A stretch of 64,000 bases of DNA. Origin: Alphaproteobacteria bacterium (GTDB lineage Bacteria; Pseudomonadota; Alphaproteobacteria; Rhizobiales; Xanthobacteraceae). The notes below the pieces were generated by a model, which saw nothing but the letters and a program-made list of their open reading frames with translations, did not search any database and was not told where the DNA came from. How positions within the stretch are numbered: position 1 is the stretch's first letter; each line of letters begins with the position of its first letter. This document shows, piece by piece, positions 7,659-15,882 of this stretch. The stretch lies in the NCBI GenBank assembly GCA_037200445.1, contig JBBCGH010000001.1, positions 2,232,001-2,296,000 on the forward strand, given 5' to 3'. Made by a program: the position numbers and the translations under genes.

Positions 7659-9040
7659 TGGCCGACGTTGTTTGTATCTCCCCGGTTGATGGCCGGGAGA
7701 TCGTGCGGCGCGCGAGCGCGTCAGCTGCCGAGATCGACGCAGTCGTCGCGGCCGCGCGCAATGCGCAGGCCGCGTGGCGCCGCGTGCCGGTGACGGAGCG
7801 CGGGAAAATCCTCTCGAAGGCCGTCGATGCGATGCTGGCGATGCGTGCCGAGGTCGGACCGGAACTGGCCTGGCAGATGGGCCGTCCGGTGCGCTACGGC
7901 GGCAACGAGCTCAACGGCTTCGAGGAACGTGCGCGCGCGATGATCGCGATGGCTGAAAGCGCGCTCGCAAGCATCGTTCCCGAGCCGAAGGCCGGGTTCA
8001 AGCGCTACGTCGCGCGCGAGCCGGTCGGCGTCGTGCTCACGGTCGCGCCATGGAATTATCCGTATCTGACCGCAGTCAATTCGGTGGTGCCGGCTCTGAT
8101 GGCCGGCAATGCCGTGATCCTCAAGCACGCGGCGCAAACGCTGCTGGTCGGCGACCGCTTCCAGGCCGTAATGGACAAGGCCGGCTTGCCGAAAGGGCTG
8201 TTCCGCACGCTGACACTCTCGCACGACGACACAACGAAGCTGATTTCATCCGGCGCGGTCGACCAGATCTGCTTCACCGGCTCGGTGGCGGCGGGAAGAC
8301 AAATCGAGCATGCGGCGGCCGGCACCTTCGCGGGTGTCGGGCTCGAGCTTGGCGGCAAGGATCCTGCGTATGTGCGGCCCGACGCGGACCTCGCCCACGC
8401 GGTCGAGAACATCGTCGACGGCGTCTACTTCAATTCCGGCCAGTGCTGCTGCGGCATCGAGCGCGTCTACGTGCACGCAGACGTGTACGACAAATTCGTC
8501 GATGGCTTCGTCGCGCTGACGAAGCAATACGTGCTCGACGATCCGCTCGACCAGAACACCACGCTCGGGCCGATGGCGCAGCCACGCCTTGCCAAGACCG
8601 TGCGCGACCACATCGGCGAAGCACTGCACAAAGGCGCCAAGGCGTTGATCGATACGAAAGCGTTCACGCGCGACCGCGACGGCTCGACTTATGTGGCGCC
8701 GCAGGCGCTGGTGAACGTCGACCATTCGATGAAAGTGATGATGGAGGAGACGTTCGGGCCCGTCTCCGGCATCATGAAGGTCGCGGACGACGCCGAGGCG
8801 ATCCGCCTGATGAACGATTCGCCTTACGGGCTGACCGCCTCGATCTGGACGCGCGACATGGACGCCGCCGAGCGCATCGGCCGTGAGATCGAGACCGGCA
8901 CCGTTTACATGAACCGCTGCGACTATCTCGATCCCGGGTTGGCGTGGACCGGCGTGAAGGACACCGGCCGCGGCGCGACGCTGTCGCGCGTCGGGTATGA
9001 GTCGCTGACCCGGCCGAAGAGCTATCATTTGAGGGCGTAG
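7658..9040 (+). CDS. NAD(P)-dependent aldehyde dehydrogenase
   Basis: This is a 460-residue ALDH-superfamily enzyme. APWNYP is the cofactor motif, FTGSVAAG the nucleotide-binding loop, LELGGKDPAYV carries the general-base Glu, and NSGQCCCGIERV the catalytic Cys. ATG 7658 overlaps the preceding stop by one base (TGATG) and follows GAGAGG; TTG 7655 is in frame but less likely. It would oxidise an aldehyde made in this pathway. Phosphonoacetaldehyde (as PhnY does) and a gamma-glutamyl aminoaldehyde (as PuuC does) are the two main candidates. Sequence alone does not decide between them. Confidence 0.85.
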   Translation: MADVVCISPVDGREIVRRASASAAEIDAVVAAARNAQAAWRRVPVTERGKILSKAVDAMLAMRAEVGPELAWQMGRPVRYGGNELNGFEERARAMIAMAESALASIVPEPKAGFKRYVAREPVGVVLTVAPWNYPYLTAVNSVVPALMAGNAVILKHAAQTLLVGDRFQAVMDKAGLPKGLFRTLTLSHDDTTKLISSGAVDQICFTGSVAAGRQIEHAAAGTFAGVGLELGGKDPAYVRPDADLAHAVENIVDGVYFNSGQCCCGIERVYVHADVYDKFVDGFVALTKQYVLDDPLDQNTTLGPMAQPRLAKTVRDHIGEALHKGAKALIDTKAFTRDRDGSTYVAPQALVNVDHSMKVMMEETFGPVSGIMKVADDAEAIRLMNDSPYGLTASIWTRDMDAAERIGREIETGTVYMNRCDYLDPGLAWTGVKDTGRGATLSRVGYESLTRPKSYHLRA

Positions 9041-9125
9041 CCCGCATGGAGCGAAGCGCAATGCGGGGTCAGGCCCGCATGCGGCACCATCGCTCCCGGA
9101 TTTCGCTTCGCTTCATCCGGGCTAC
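9037..9125. repeat. Intergenic inverted-repeat element, GTAGCCCG family
   Basis: GTAGCCCG at 9037-9044 pairs with CGGGCTAC at 9118-9125. The interior carries AGCGAAGCGCAATGCGGG and TTTCGCTTCGCTTCATCC segments typical of this interspersed repeat class. The left end supplies the ALDH stop codon. It separates the ALDH and alcohol dehydrogenase genes within what otherwise looks like one operon. Confidence 0.8.
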
Positions 9126-9140
9126 AAAAAGGAACGTTCA

Positions 9141-10298
9141 ATGCAACTGCGCGGCAACTGGAACTACCCGACCACGGTGCGCTTCGGCGCCGGTCGCGTG
9201 GGTGAAATCGGCGAGGCCGTGAAGGCCGCGAAGATTTCCAACCCGCTGTTCGTCACCGATCCGGTCGTCGCCAAGATGCCGATGACGCAGAAGGCGCTCG
9301 ACACGTTGAGCGAGGCCGGCGTGGCGGCGAAACTGTTCGCCGAGGTGCAGCCCAATCCGGTCGAGGCGAACGTCGCGGCTGGAGTCGCGGCCTACAAAGC
9401 CGGTAATCACGACGGCGTGGTGGCGTTCGGCGGCGGCTCGGCGCTCGACGCCGGCAAGCTGATCGCGCTGATGCATGGTCAGCGTATCTCGGTATTCGAC
9501 CTCGAAGATGTCGGCGACTGGTGGACGCGCGCGGATGCGGGCGCGATCTCGCCGGTGGTCGCGGTGCCGACCACGGCGGGCACGGGCTCGGAGGTCGGCC
9601 GCGCCGCGGTCGTCACCAACGAGAAGACGCACACCAAGAAGATCATCTTCCATCCGAAGATGCTTCCCGTGCAGACGATCTGCGACCCGGAGCTGACGGT
9701 CGGCATGCCCCCGGTGATCACCGCCGGCACCGGTATGGACGCATTCTCGCATGCGCTCGAAGCGCTGTGTGTGCCGAGCTATCACGCGCTCGCCGACGGC
9801 ATCGCGGCCGAGGGTGTGCGGCTGGTGAAGGAGAATCTTGTCGCCGCGTACCGGGACGGTGCCAACATCGAGGCGCGCGCCCACATGATGGCGGCGGCCG
9901 CAGCCGGCGCGACCGCGTTCCAGAAGGGCCTCGGCGCGATCCATGCGCTCTCGCATCCCGTCGGCGCGCTCTACGACACGCACCATGGGCTCACCAACGC
10001 AGTGTTTGCGCCGTACGTGCTGGTGTTCAACCGCAAGGCCATCGAAGACAAGATCAAGCGGCTCGCCGCCTACATCGGTTTGCGGCCGAACTTCCGCGCG
10101 TTCCTGGATTTCGTGCTCGAACTGCGCGAGCAGACCGGCATTCCGCACACGCTTGCCGGCCTGAAGGTCGGCGACGACAAGGTCGACCAGATCGTGAAGA
10201 TGGCGCCGGAGGACCCGACCGCCGGCGGCAATCCGGTGAAGCTCGACCGCCGCGCCGCGCGCACTATCTTCATGCGCGCGCTGGAGGGGAGGGTCTAG
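9141..10298 (+). CDS. Iron-containing (group III) alcohol dehydrogenase
   Basis: The 385-residue protein is a full-length Fe-ADH. It has a nucleotide-binding GGGSALDAGK motif, PTTAGTGSEV, and metal ligands in GTGMDAFSHALEA (Asp and His) and in AIHALSHPVGALYDTHHG (two His). The family interconverts alcohols and aldehydes with NAD(P). It is the last gene of the plus-strand cluster, 15 nt after an inverted repeat that could reduce its expression. Fe-ADHs reduce phosphonoacetaldehyde in some phosphonate pathways, and others oxidise amino-alcohol derivatives, so it fits an aldehyde/alcohol step with the adjacent ALDH. The 3' end overlaps the convergent glycosyltransferase gene by 4 nt. Confidence 0.85.
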   Translation: MQLRGNWNYPTTVRFGAGRVGEIGEAVKAAKISNPLFVTDPVVAKMPMTQKALDTLSEAGVAAKLFAEVQPNPVEANVAAGVAAYKAGNHDGVVAFGGGSALDAGKLIALMHGQRISVFDLEDVGDWWTRADAGAISPVVAVPTTAGTGSEVGRAAVVTNEKTHTKKIIFHPKMLPVQTICDPELTVGMPPVITAGTGMDAFSHALEALCVPSYHALADGIAAEGVRLVKENLVAAYRDGANIEARAHMMAAAAAGATAFQKGLGAIHALSHPVGALYDTHHGLTNAVFAPYVLVFNRKAIEDKIKRLAAYIGLRPNFRAFLDFVLELREQTGIPHTLAGLKVGDDKVDQIVKMAPEDPTAGGNPVKLDRRAARTIFMRALEGRV

Positions 10299-10984
10299 CC
10301 GCCGTATCGTTTCGCCAGATCCTCCGGCTTCGCCCCGAAGAAATACGCGAGCCGCAGCCGCCACATCAGCATGATGGTGCGCAAGACACCGCGGCTCTCC
10401 CACCGCCTGCCTGATGTCGTGACGCGTGCGCGCAGGCATAAGGGCGACGAGACGCGCTTGAGGCGCCGCGAAAGTTCGATGTCCTCCATCAGCGCGATCT
10501 CGGGAAATCCGCCGACGGCGGCGAATGCGTCGCGCGTGACAAACATCGCCTGATCGCCGGTCGCGATGCCGGTCAGGCGCGAGCGTGCATTCATGGATGC
10601 CGCGACGACCGGCAGCAAGGAACGCCGACCTTCGATTGTAACATCGAAGCGGCCCCAAACATGTTGCGACTGCGCGAGACCCTCGAGAATCAGTTCGTGG
10701 GCATTTGGCGGCAACCGCGTGTCGGCATGCAGGAAAAGCAATACATCGCCGCTGGCGATCGCCGCACCGGCGTTCATCTGAATCGCGCGCCCGCGTGCGC
10801 TCGTGATAACGCGGTCGGCGAGGGAAGCCGCGCGCGTAGCGGTATCGTCAGCGCTGCCGCCTTCGGCGACGATGATTTCGGCGCCGCGCGCGCGTAGGGC
10901 GCCGAGCGCTTCGAGCGCCAAAACAATAGTCGCCGCTTCGTCGAGGGCCGGAATGATGATGGAGAGCGACGGCGTAGCCGTCAC
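10295..10984 (-). CDS. Family 2 glycosyltransferase of the arsenosugar-biosynthesis type
   Basis: The 229-residue GT-A protein has SLSIIIPALDEAATI at the N-terminus, the LLFLHADTRLP metal-site region (DxD-like DTR), GDQAMFVTRDAFAAVGGFPE and EDIELSRRLKR. This is the TIGR04283-like group found beside radical SAM ArsS. It overlaps the arsS stop by 4 nt on the same strand, indicating translational coupling. The proposed role is a glycosyl-transfer step in making arsenosugars or a similar sulfur/selenium/arsenic sugar. The assignment depends on the ArsS neighbour, because this GT subgroup is not functionally proven. Confidence 0.8.
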   Translation of the reverse strand: MTATPSLSIIIPALDEAATIVLALEALGALRARGAEIIVAEGGSADDTATRAASLADRVITSARGRAIQMNAGAAIASGDVLLFLHADTRLPPNAHELILEGLAQSQHVWGRFDVTIEGRRSLLPVVAASMNARSRLTGIATGDQAMFVTRDAFAAVGGFPEIALMEDIELSRRLKRVSSPLCLRARVTTSGRRWESRGVLRTIMLMWRLRLAYFFGAKPEDLAKRYGG

Positions 10985-11961
10985 TCCGCCGCCTCTTTGA
11001 GCGCGCCGCCGCAGCTCGAGCCCTGGCCCGCGGTGCAGCCGAAACAGTGGCCCGCGACGCGGATCGGATTGTCCACAATATCGTCGTCGAGCAGTTCGGA
11101 GAGATGCACGCGCTCAGTATTGCCGCGGGTCAGCGGCAGGTCGAGCATCTGGTTGAAGTCGCAGTCGTACACATAGCCGCGATAATCGACCGAGAGGAGA
11201 TTGCGGCACATCACGCCGTCGAGGTTCTCGTCGCGATGCGCGTGCGTGAGCTTGTCGAGATAGTCGTCGAACTGGCCTTGCGACAGCAGGATCGCGCCGA
11301 AGCGCTGGATCGGCATGTTGGCGAGCGTGAACAGATTGTTGAACGCGATGCCGAACCGCTCTCCGAGCACGCGCTTGTAGTCGGCCTCGAGCTCCGCCTG
11401 CGGCGGGGGCAGCGAGGGGCCGAGCGGATTGTAGACGAGATTGAGCGTCAGCCCTGAGCCGTCGTGCCCATAGCCCAGCGCGTTGAGTTTCTTCAGCGCG
11501 CGGATCGACCCGTCGTACACGCCCTTGCCGCGCTGCTTGTCGACATTGTCCTGCAGGTAGCAGGGCATCGAGGCGACGACCTCGACCTGATTGGCGGCAA
11601 GGAATGCGGCGAGGTCCTCCTGTCCGGGCTGCTCCTGGACCGTGAGGTTGTGCCGGTCCATCACCTTCACGCCCATGTCGCGCGCGGCCGTGACGAGGCG
11701 GCGGAAGTTCGCATTCAGCTCCGGAGCACCGCCGGTGATGTCGAGCGTTCCGATGCGGCGCTTCTGCAGAAATTCCAGGACCGCATCCGCGGTCGCCGCG
11801 TCCATCTCCTCGGTGCGGTTCGGTCCGGCATTGACGTGGCAGTGCACGCAGGACTGGTTGCAGCGATAGCCGACATTGACCTGCAAGGTTTGCAGCGCTC
11901 CGCGCCGGATCGGAGGAAACGGAATCTTGTCGAGCAGGGGCCAGGTGTCTTTCATGCTCAC
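10981..11961 (-). CDS. arsS: Radical SAM protein ArsS (arsenosugar biosynthesis)
   Basis: The 326-residue protein has the radical SAM cluster motif CNQSCVHC (CxxxCxxC, about residues 33-40), followed by NAGPNRTEEM and DITGGAPELN, the SAM-binding GGxP-like motif. A C-terminal cysteine cluster HCFGCTAGQGSSCGG matches ArsS-family proteins. ArsS is proposed to transfer a 5'-deoxyadenosyl group to a methylated arsenical on the way to oxo-arsenosugars. The downstream glycosyltransferase is the usual companion. No ArsM methyltransferase gene is visible next to it, so methylated arsenic would have to come from elsewhere. The start ATG 11961 is followed at once by a second in-frame Met (MSMKD). Confidence 0.85.
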   Translation of the reverse strand: MSMKDTWPLLDKIPFPPIRRGALQTLQVNVGYRCNQSCVHCHVNAGPNRTEEMDAATADAVLEFLQKRRIGTLDITGGAPELNANFRRLVTAARDMGVKVMDRHNLTVQEQPGQEDLAAFLAANQVEVVASMPCYLQDNVDKQRGKGVYDGSIRALKKLNALGYGHDGSGLTLNLVYNPLGPSLPPPQAELEADYKRVLGERFGIAFNNLFTLANMPIQRFGAILLSQGQFDDYLDKLTHAHRDENLDGVMCRNLLSVDYRGYVYDCDFNQMLDLPLTRGNTERVHLSELLDDDIVDNPIRVAGHCFGCTAGQGSSCGGALKEAAE

Positions 11962-11974
11962 CGCCTGTCATCCC

Positions 11975-12130
11975 GGCCAAACGGCCACCCGGATCGGCGC
12001 TTCGCGCCGTCCGAGTGCAAGCTCCGCCCGCGCGAGCCGGGAACCATCTCGCCATTGTAGCGGAGGGCGGAGCGTGGCGCAGCATGGGTCCCGGCTCTCG
12101 CCCGCTGCGCGGGCTTCGGCCGGGATGACA
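11975..12130. repeat. Intergenic inverted-repeat element, GTCATCCCGG family (copy c)
   Basis: CTGTCATCCCGGCC at the left end pairs with GGCCGGGATGACA at the right. The first about 72 bp are nearly the same as the element at 45941-46100, with about five differences. It lies just upstream of arsS and downstream of the FeeM-like gene, both on the minus strand. Confidence 0.85.
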
Positions 12131-12172
12131 ATCCTGTGATATGGCGCGTGAGGAGTCTCGGGCGCGCGCCTG

Positions 12173-12940
12173 CTAGGCCGCCCGGTATTCGTCCATCGAC
12201 ACCACGGTCGCGGGGCGCGGCGCAAACAGGTTGCGCTCGAGCAGCATGCGCCGTTCGAAGTAGGTCGAGCGGAAGAACGGATAGCGCTGGTAGACCTGCT
12301 CGGCCACCTCCGCGACGTTCACGGTCATCAGGCTGATCGGCTTCGCAAGCAGCGGATAGGGCCGGGCGTCGCAGATCAGGCGATGGCGGAAGGTGCGGCG
12401 GTAGAACGCCTGATGCTCGGTACGGATCGCGACCAGGAAATGCTCGGCGCGGAAGTGCTCCGAGGCGAGCCAGCACAGCCGCAGGGTCGCGTAGGGCAGG
12501 CCGGGGTTGAGCTGCGAGAGCGTCTTGTTGGTGACGAAGCGCGTCGGATCGACGATCACGCGGCCGGCCTGCAGCTCGGGGTCGAGCAGGTCATCGAACA
12601 CGTGGTAGCTCGGAAAGTCGGCGTGCTCGGGCGAGGTTACGTGAATGCGGATCGAGCTTGCGAGCTCGCCGTCGAGATAGAGCCCGAAGATGCGTGCGTT
12701 CGGGAGATCGTCGTAGGGGTCGGTAAATATGCCCGCCGGACTGGGCGAGATCGCGCCTTCGCGCAGATAAGCCTCGTAACGCAGGCGGAAGATCGGCTCG
12801 CGTTCCTCCGGCGTTTCCGCGACGCGGCAGTCGAGCCGGCCGAGCAACTCGGCAACGCGGTTGGCGAACAGGTTTTGGGGTTCGGAGCGTGGAGCAGGGC
12901 GGACTTCAACAGGGGACAACGCAACAGCAGCCACAGCCAT
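12173..12940 (-). CDS. FeeM-like N-acyl amino acid synthase domain protein (GNAT/LuxI-like fold)
   Basis: From ATG 12940 the protein has 255 residues; this start follows GGGGGAGA, whereas the longer frame begins at GTG 12961. FRLRYEAYLREG, followed by FGLYLDGELASSIRIHV and then PSYHVFDDLL and IVDPTRFVTNK, matches the autoinducer-synthase-like acyltransferase group that includes FeeM. Such proteins transfer a fatty acyl chain from acyl-ACP to an amino acid or related amine. The product could be a membrane lipid precursor or a signal. It appears monocistronic. Two CtrA-type boxes lie 46-90 bp upstream. The acyl acceptor cannot be read from sequence. Confidence 0.72.
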   Translation of the reverse strand: MAVAAVALSPVEVRPAPRSEPQNLFANRVAELLGRLDCRVAETPEEREPIFRLRYEAYLREGAISPSPAGIFTDPYDDLPNARIFGLYLDGELASSIRIHVTSPEHADFPSYHVFDDLLDPELQAGRVIVDPTRFVTNKTLSQLNPGLPYATLRLCWLASEHFRAEHFLVAIRTEHQAFYRRTFRHRLICDARPYPLLAKPISLMTVNVAEVAEQVYQRYPFFRSTYFERRMLLERNLFAPRPATVVSMDEYRAA

Positions 12941-12985
12941 ACTTCGGTCTCCCCCAATCACGCCGCCCCCAGCGTGAAAAGAGGA

Positions 12986-13029
12986 TTAACACTTCGTTAA
13001 CGAATCTACAACCTTAACGCTTCGTTAAG
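12986..13029 (-). promoter_or_regulatory. Two tandem CtrA-type boxes upstream of the FeeM-like gene
   Basis: TTAACACTTCGTTAAC (12986-13001) and TTAACGCTTCGTTAAG (13014-13029) both fit TTAA-N7-TTAA, the consensus for the alphaproteobacterial cell-cycle regulator CtrA. Their spacers CACTTCG and CGCTTCG differ by one base, and the sites are 28 bp apart. The second is also the core of a perfect 9-bp inverted repeat (13010-13018 and 13024-13032). They sit 46-90 bp before ATG 12940, where a promoter would be. Confidence 0.65.
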
Positions 13030-13032
13030 GTT

Positions 13033-13333
13033 AACGTTGTGGCGTTGTTCCGAAGCCAGGAGCCGTGCGCGCTGACCCTTCGTCACTCTGGAACTTTGCT
13101 GTGAGCGGAACGCGAGACGTTGCCCGCAATTCTCAAAGGTCCTGCCAAATGGCTCTTATCGAATGCGCACCGATGTGCTGAAGGCGGGCTCGCAATCGCC
13201 ACGGCTCTCGCGGGGTGCGACCAATAGTCGTACCTGTCCGCGTTACTACTTATCTATCTGAGATAGAATTGGTACCGGGCTGCGCGCCCCGGCGTTGCTG
13301 ACGCAAGGTCGCCTCCCGGGCAGGCGATTCCGC
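13033..13333. other. Gene-free stretch between GGDEF-EAL stop and FeeM-like promoter
   Basis: No coding frame with family resemblance is seen on either strand. After the CtrA-type boxes the sequence is mixed and slightly lower in GC, with no strong hairpin-plus-T-run terminator for the GGDEF-EAL gene that ends at 13334. It probably holds the remainder of the FeeM-like promoter region. Confidence 0.5.
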
Positions 13334-15655
13334 TTACGCCACCTTCTCGACCGGACCGGCGGCGGGAGTCATCGCACCCAGCAGCCGGCGGATGTCCGCG
13401 GCGGGAAGCGGCCGCCCGAGCAGGAAGCCCTGCACCTCGTCGACGCTTGCTTCGCTCGCGATCAAGGCAAGCTGCTCGTCGGTCTCGACCCCCTCGACGG
13501 TGACGCGCAGGCCAAGTTCCGCGGAGAGCCGCGCAACGCCGCGCAACAGCGTCATGTGCCGCGCGTTCTTGAGATCCTGAACGAAGGACTGGTCGATTTT
13601 CACCTTGTGCAGCGGGAAGCTGTGCAGATAGCTGAGACTCGAATAGCCGGTCCCGAAATCGTCGAGCGAGATTCCCACGCCGAGCGTCTCGAGCTGGCGT
13701 AGCGCGGCGCGCGACTTGCGCGTGTCCTGCAGCAGGGTCGATTCGGTGATCTCGATGTGCAGCCGCTCGGGCGGCAGGCCGGTTGCGGCGAGCGTCTGGC
13801 GGATCAGCCCCGGCACGTTGGAGCGGCTGAACTGGATCGGCGAGAGGTTGACGGCGACGCGTGTGTCGCCCGGCCAGCGGCGGCATTCGAGGCAGGCCTT
13901 GCGCAGCACCTGCTGGCCGATCTCCACGATGATGCCCATCTCCTCGGCAACCGAGATGAACTCGCCCGGCGACACCATCCCGCGCTCATGATGGTGCCAG
14001 CGCAACAGCGCCTCGCAGGAGAGGATGCGGCGGGTGCGGATGTCGAAGATGGGCTGGTAGTAGAGGTCGAACGCCTCCTCCTCGAGCGCGGTGCGCAGGT
14101 CGAGTTCCAGCGAGCGGCGGGCCTGGGCGCGCGCTTCCATTTCGGCTTCGAACCAGCGCCAGGTGCCGCGGTTCTCGGCCTTGGCGCGGTAGAGCGCCAT
14201 GTCGGAATTCTTCAGCAGCTGGTCGGCGTCGGTGTCCTTCGCGCTCGCGATGGCGATGCCGACGCTGGCGCTGACCGCGACCTCGTGCCCGTCGATCTCG
14301 TAGTGTCCCTTCAGGCCGTCCACGATGCGCTTGGCGAGCACCGAGGCCTGGTCGAGCGTGGTCACCGGATACTGCAGCACCACGAACTCGTCGCCGCCGA
14401 AGCGCGCGATCACGTCGCTGTCGCGCACGACCTTGCGCAGCCGCTCGGCGACCGCGACAAGCAACAGGTCGCCGCGCGAATGGCCGAGCGTGTCGTTGAC
14501 CTGCTTGAACTGGTCGAGATCGATGAAGTGCACCGCGCACATCTGCTCGGGCGTGCAGGCGGCAAGCGCGTTGTCCATGCGGTTGCGCAGGATGGTCCGG
14601 TTCGGCAGGCCGGTCAGTGAGTCGAAGCGCGCGAGATGGTTGATCCTGGCCTGCGCTATCTTGCGCTCGGTGACGTCCTCGCCGACCAGCACCATGCCGC
14701 CGTTCTCCATCGGCTGCACGGTGAATTCGAGCGTGCGGCCGTTGTGCAGGTCGATGACGAAGGGGTGGCTCTCGGCGCCGGAGATCCGCGCGCCGAGGTC
14801 TCGCACCAATTGCTCGGCCTGGTCGGTCGGGATCAGTCCGTTGTCGGCTCCGACCGTCACGAGCTTCTCGGGTGTGAAGCCTTTCAGCTCGGTGTCGGCC
14901 GGCAGGCCGAGGTGCTCGTTGAGCCGCTTGTTCGCGACCACGATGCGCCGTTCGGCGTCGAACATGCACAGGCCGTGCGGCATGTTGTTGAGCGCGCTGT
15001 CGAAGCGCTTGGCGAGCAGCGTCATGTCGCGCGTCGCGACCACCGCGTCGAGCAGCGTGCGGCGCAGCCGCTCGGCGATGAACTTCACGGAGAGGAAGAA
15101 CGGTCCGAGCAGGATCGCAAAGATCCAGTGATAGACATCGCCGTGCAGCAGCAGTGCGGCGGTGATCGGTATCCACGCGCACATGATCTGGATGATGACC
15201 GAGCGCGAGTTTCCGAAATTGCGCCCGAAGATGCCGATCACGTAAGCGATGGTCATCGAGAAGCTGATGAGACGCGCGAAGGCATCGTCGGTGCGGGCGA
15301 ACGCGATGTAGCACCAGATGCCGAGGAGCCCGACGGAAGCGGCCGCGCCTGCCACATAGCGCCGCTCCCAGCGCCGCGCCTCGGCGTTGCTCGTGACCGT
15401 GGTGCGGACGCGCGCATAGGTGCGCATCAGGAAGCCGCGCGTGCAGGCGACCGCCACCACGGCGAATGCGCAGGCAAGGAAAAGCGGTTCGCCGGTCTTC
15501 CAGAACGTGGTGAGCATCGAGCCGACGACGAAGAGCGTGCCGGTGAACAGCGTCCGCCCGTCCTTGTAGAGCGAATCAACCAAAGGGATGTAGATGTCGG
15601 GCGGGACCGCGACCGGCTGCTCGGCGAGGCCGGAAGGCATGCGCACAGGTTTCAT
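13334..15655 (-). CDS. Membrane-anchored PAS-GGDEF-EAL cyclic-di-GMP protein
   Basis: The protein has about 773 residues from ATG 15655 (GTG 15667 also possible). Four to six hydrophobic helices occupy roughly residues 30-200, then a PAS-like region (LNNMPHGLCMFDAERRIVVANKRL), a GGDEF domain with intact RFGGDEFVVLQ, and an EAL domain with SCEALLRWHHHERG and DDFGTGYSSLSYLH. Both signature motifs look intact, so it could make and degrade c-di-GMP. Dual-domain proteins often have one dominant activity, which cannot be judged here. The membrane part would sense an envelope or redox cue. It stands alone and is divergent from the MFS gene. Confidence 0.9.
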   Translation of the reverse strand: MKPVRMPSGLAEQPVAVPPDIYIPLVDSLYKDGRTLFTGTLFVVGSMLTTFWKTGEPLFLACAFAVVAVACTRGFLMRTYARVRTTVTSNAEARRWERRYVAGAAASVGLLGIWCYIAFARTDDAFARLISFSMTIAYVIGIFGRNFGNSRSVIIQIMCAWIPITAALLLHGDVYHWIFAILLGPFFLSVKFIAERLRRTLLDAVVATRDMTLLAKRFDSALNNMPHGLCMFDAERRIVVANKRLNEHLGLPADTELKGFTPEKLVTVGADNGLIPTDQAEQLVRDLGARISGAESHPFVIDLHNGRTLEFTVQPMENGGMVLVGEDVTERKIAQARINHLARFDSLTGLPNRTILRNRMDNALAACTPEQMCAVHFIDLDQFKQVNDTLGHSRGDLLLVAVAERLRKVVRDSDVIARFGGDEFVVLQYPVTTLDQASVLAKRIVDGLKGHYEIDGHEVAVSASVGIAIASAKDTDADQLLKNSDMALYRAKAENRGTWRWFEAEMEARAQARRSLELDLRTALEEEAFDLYYQPIFDIRTRRILSCEALLRWHHHERGMVSPGEFISVAEEMGIIVEIGQQVLRKACLECRRWPGDTRVAVNLSPIQFSRSNVPGLIRQTLAATGLPPERLHIEITESTLLQDTRKSRAALRQLETLGVGISLDDFGTGYSSLSYLHSFPLHKVKIDQSFVQDLKNARHMTLLRGVARLSAELGLRVTVEGVETDEQLALIASEASVDEVQGFLLGRPLPAADIRRLLGAMTPAAGPVEKVA

Positions 15656-15882
15656 CACGGTCACCACGCTGGGCCCCGAAGGGCCGGATACTCCGCTGGC
15701 TCAGCCAGCACTCGGCGACTTTGGATGAACAATCTATCTATGCGGTAAATGGAAATGCGCTGATCTGCTTGCTCCGGTGTCAAGCTCGCATTAACCAACG
15801 GGGGGTGTCGGATTTTTTCTCCCTGACGTTGCGTTGACAGGGGACCCGGGCGAGTTCCAATTCGCGCCGGGAAGGGGACTGC

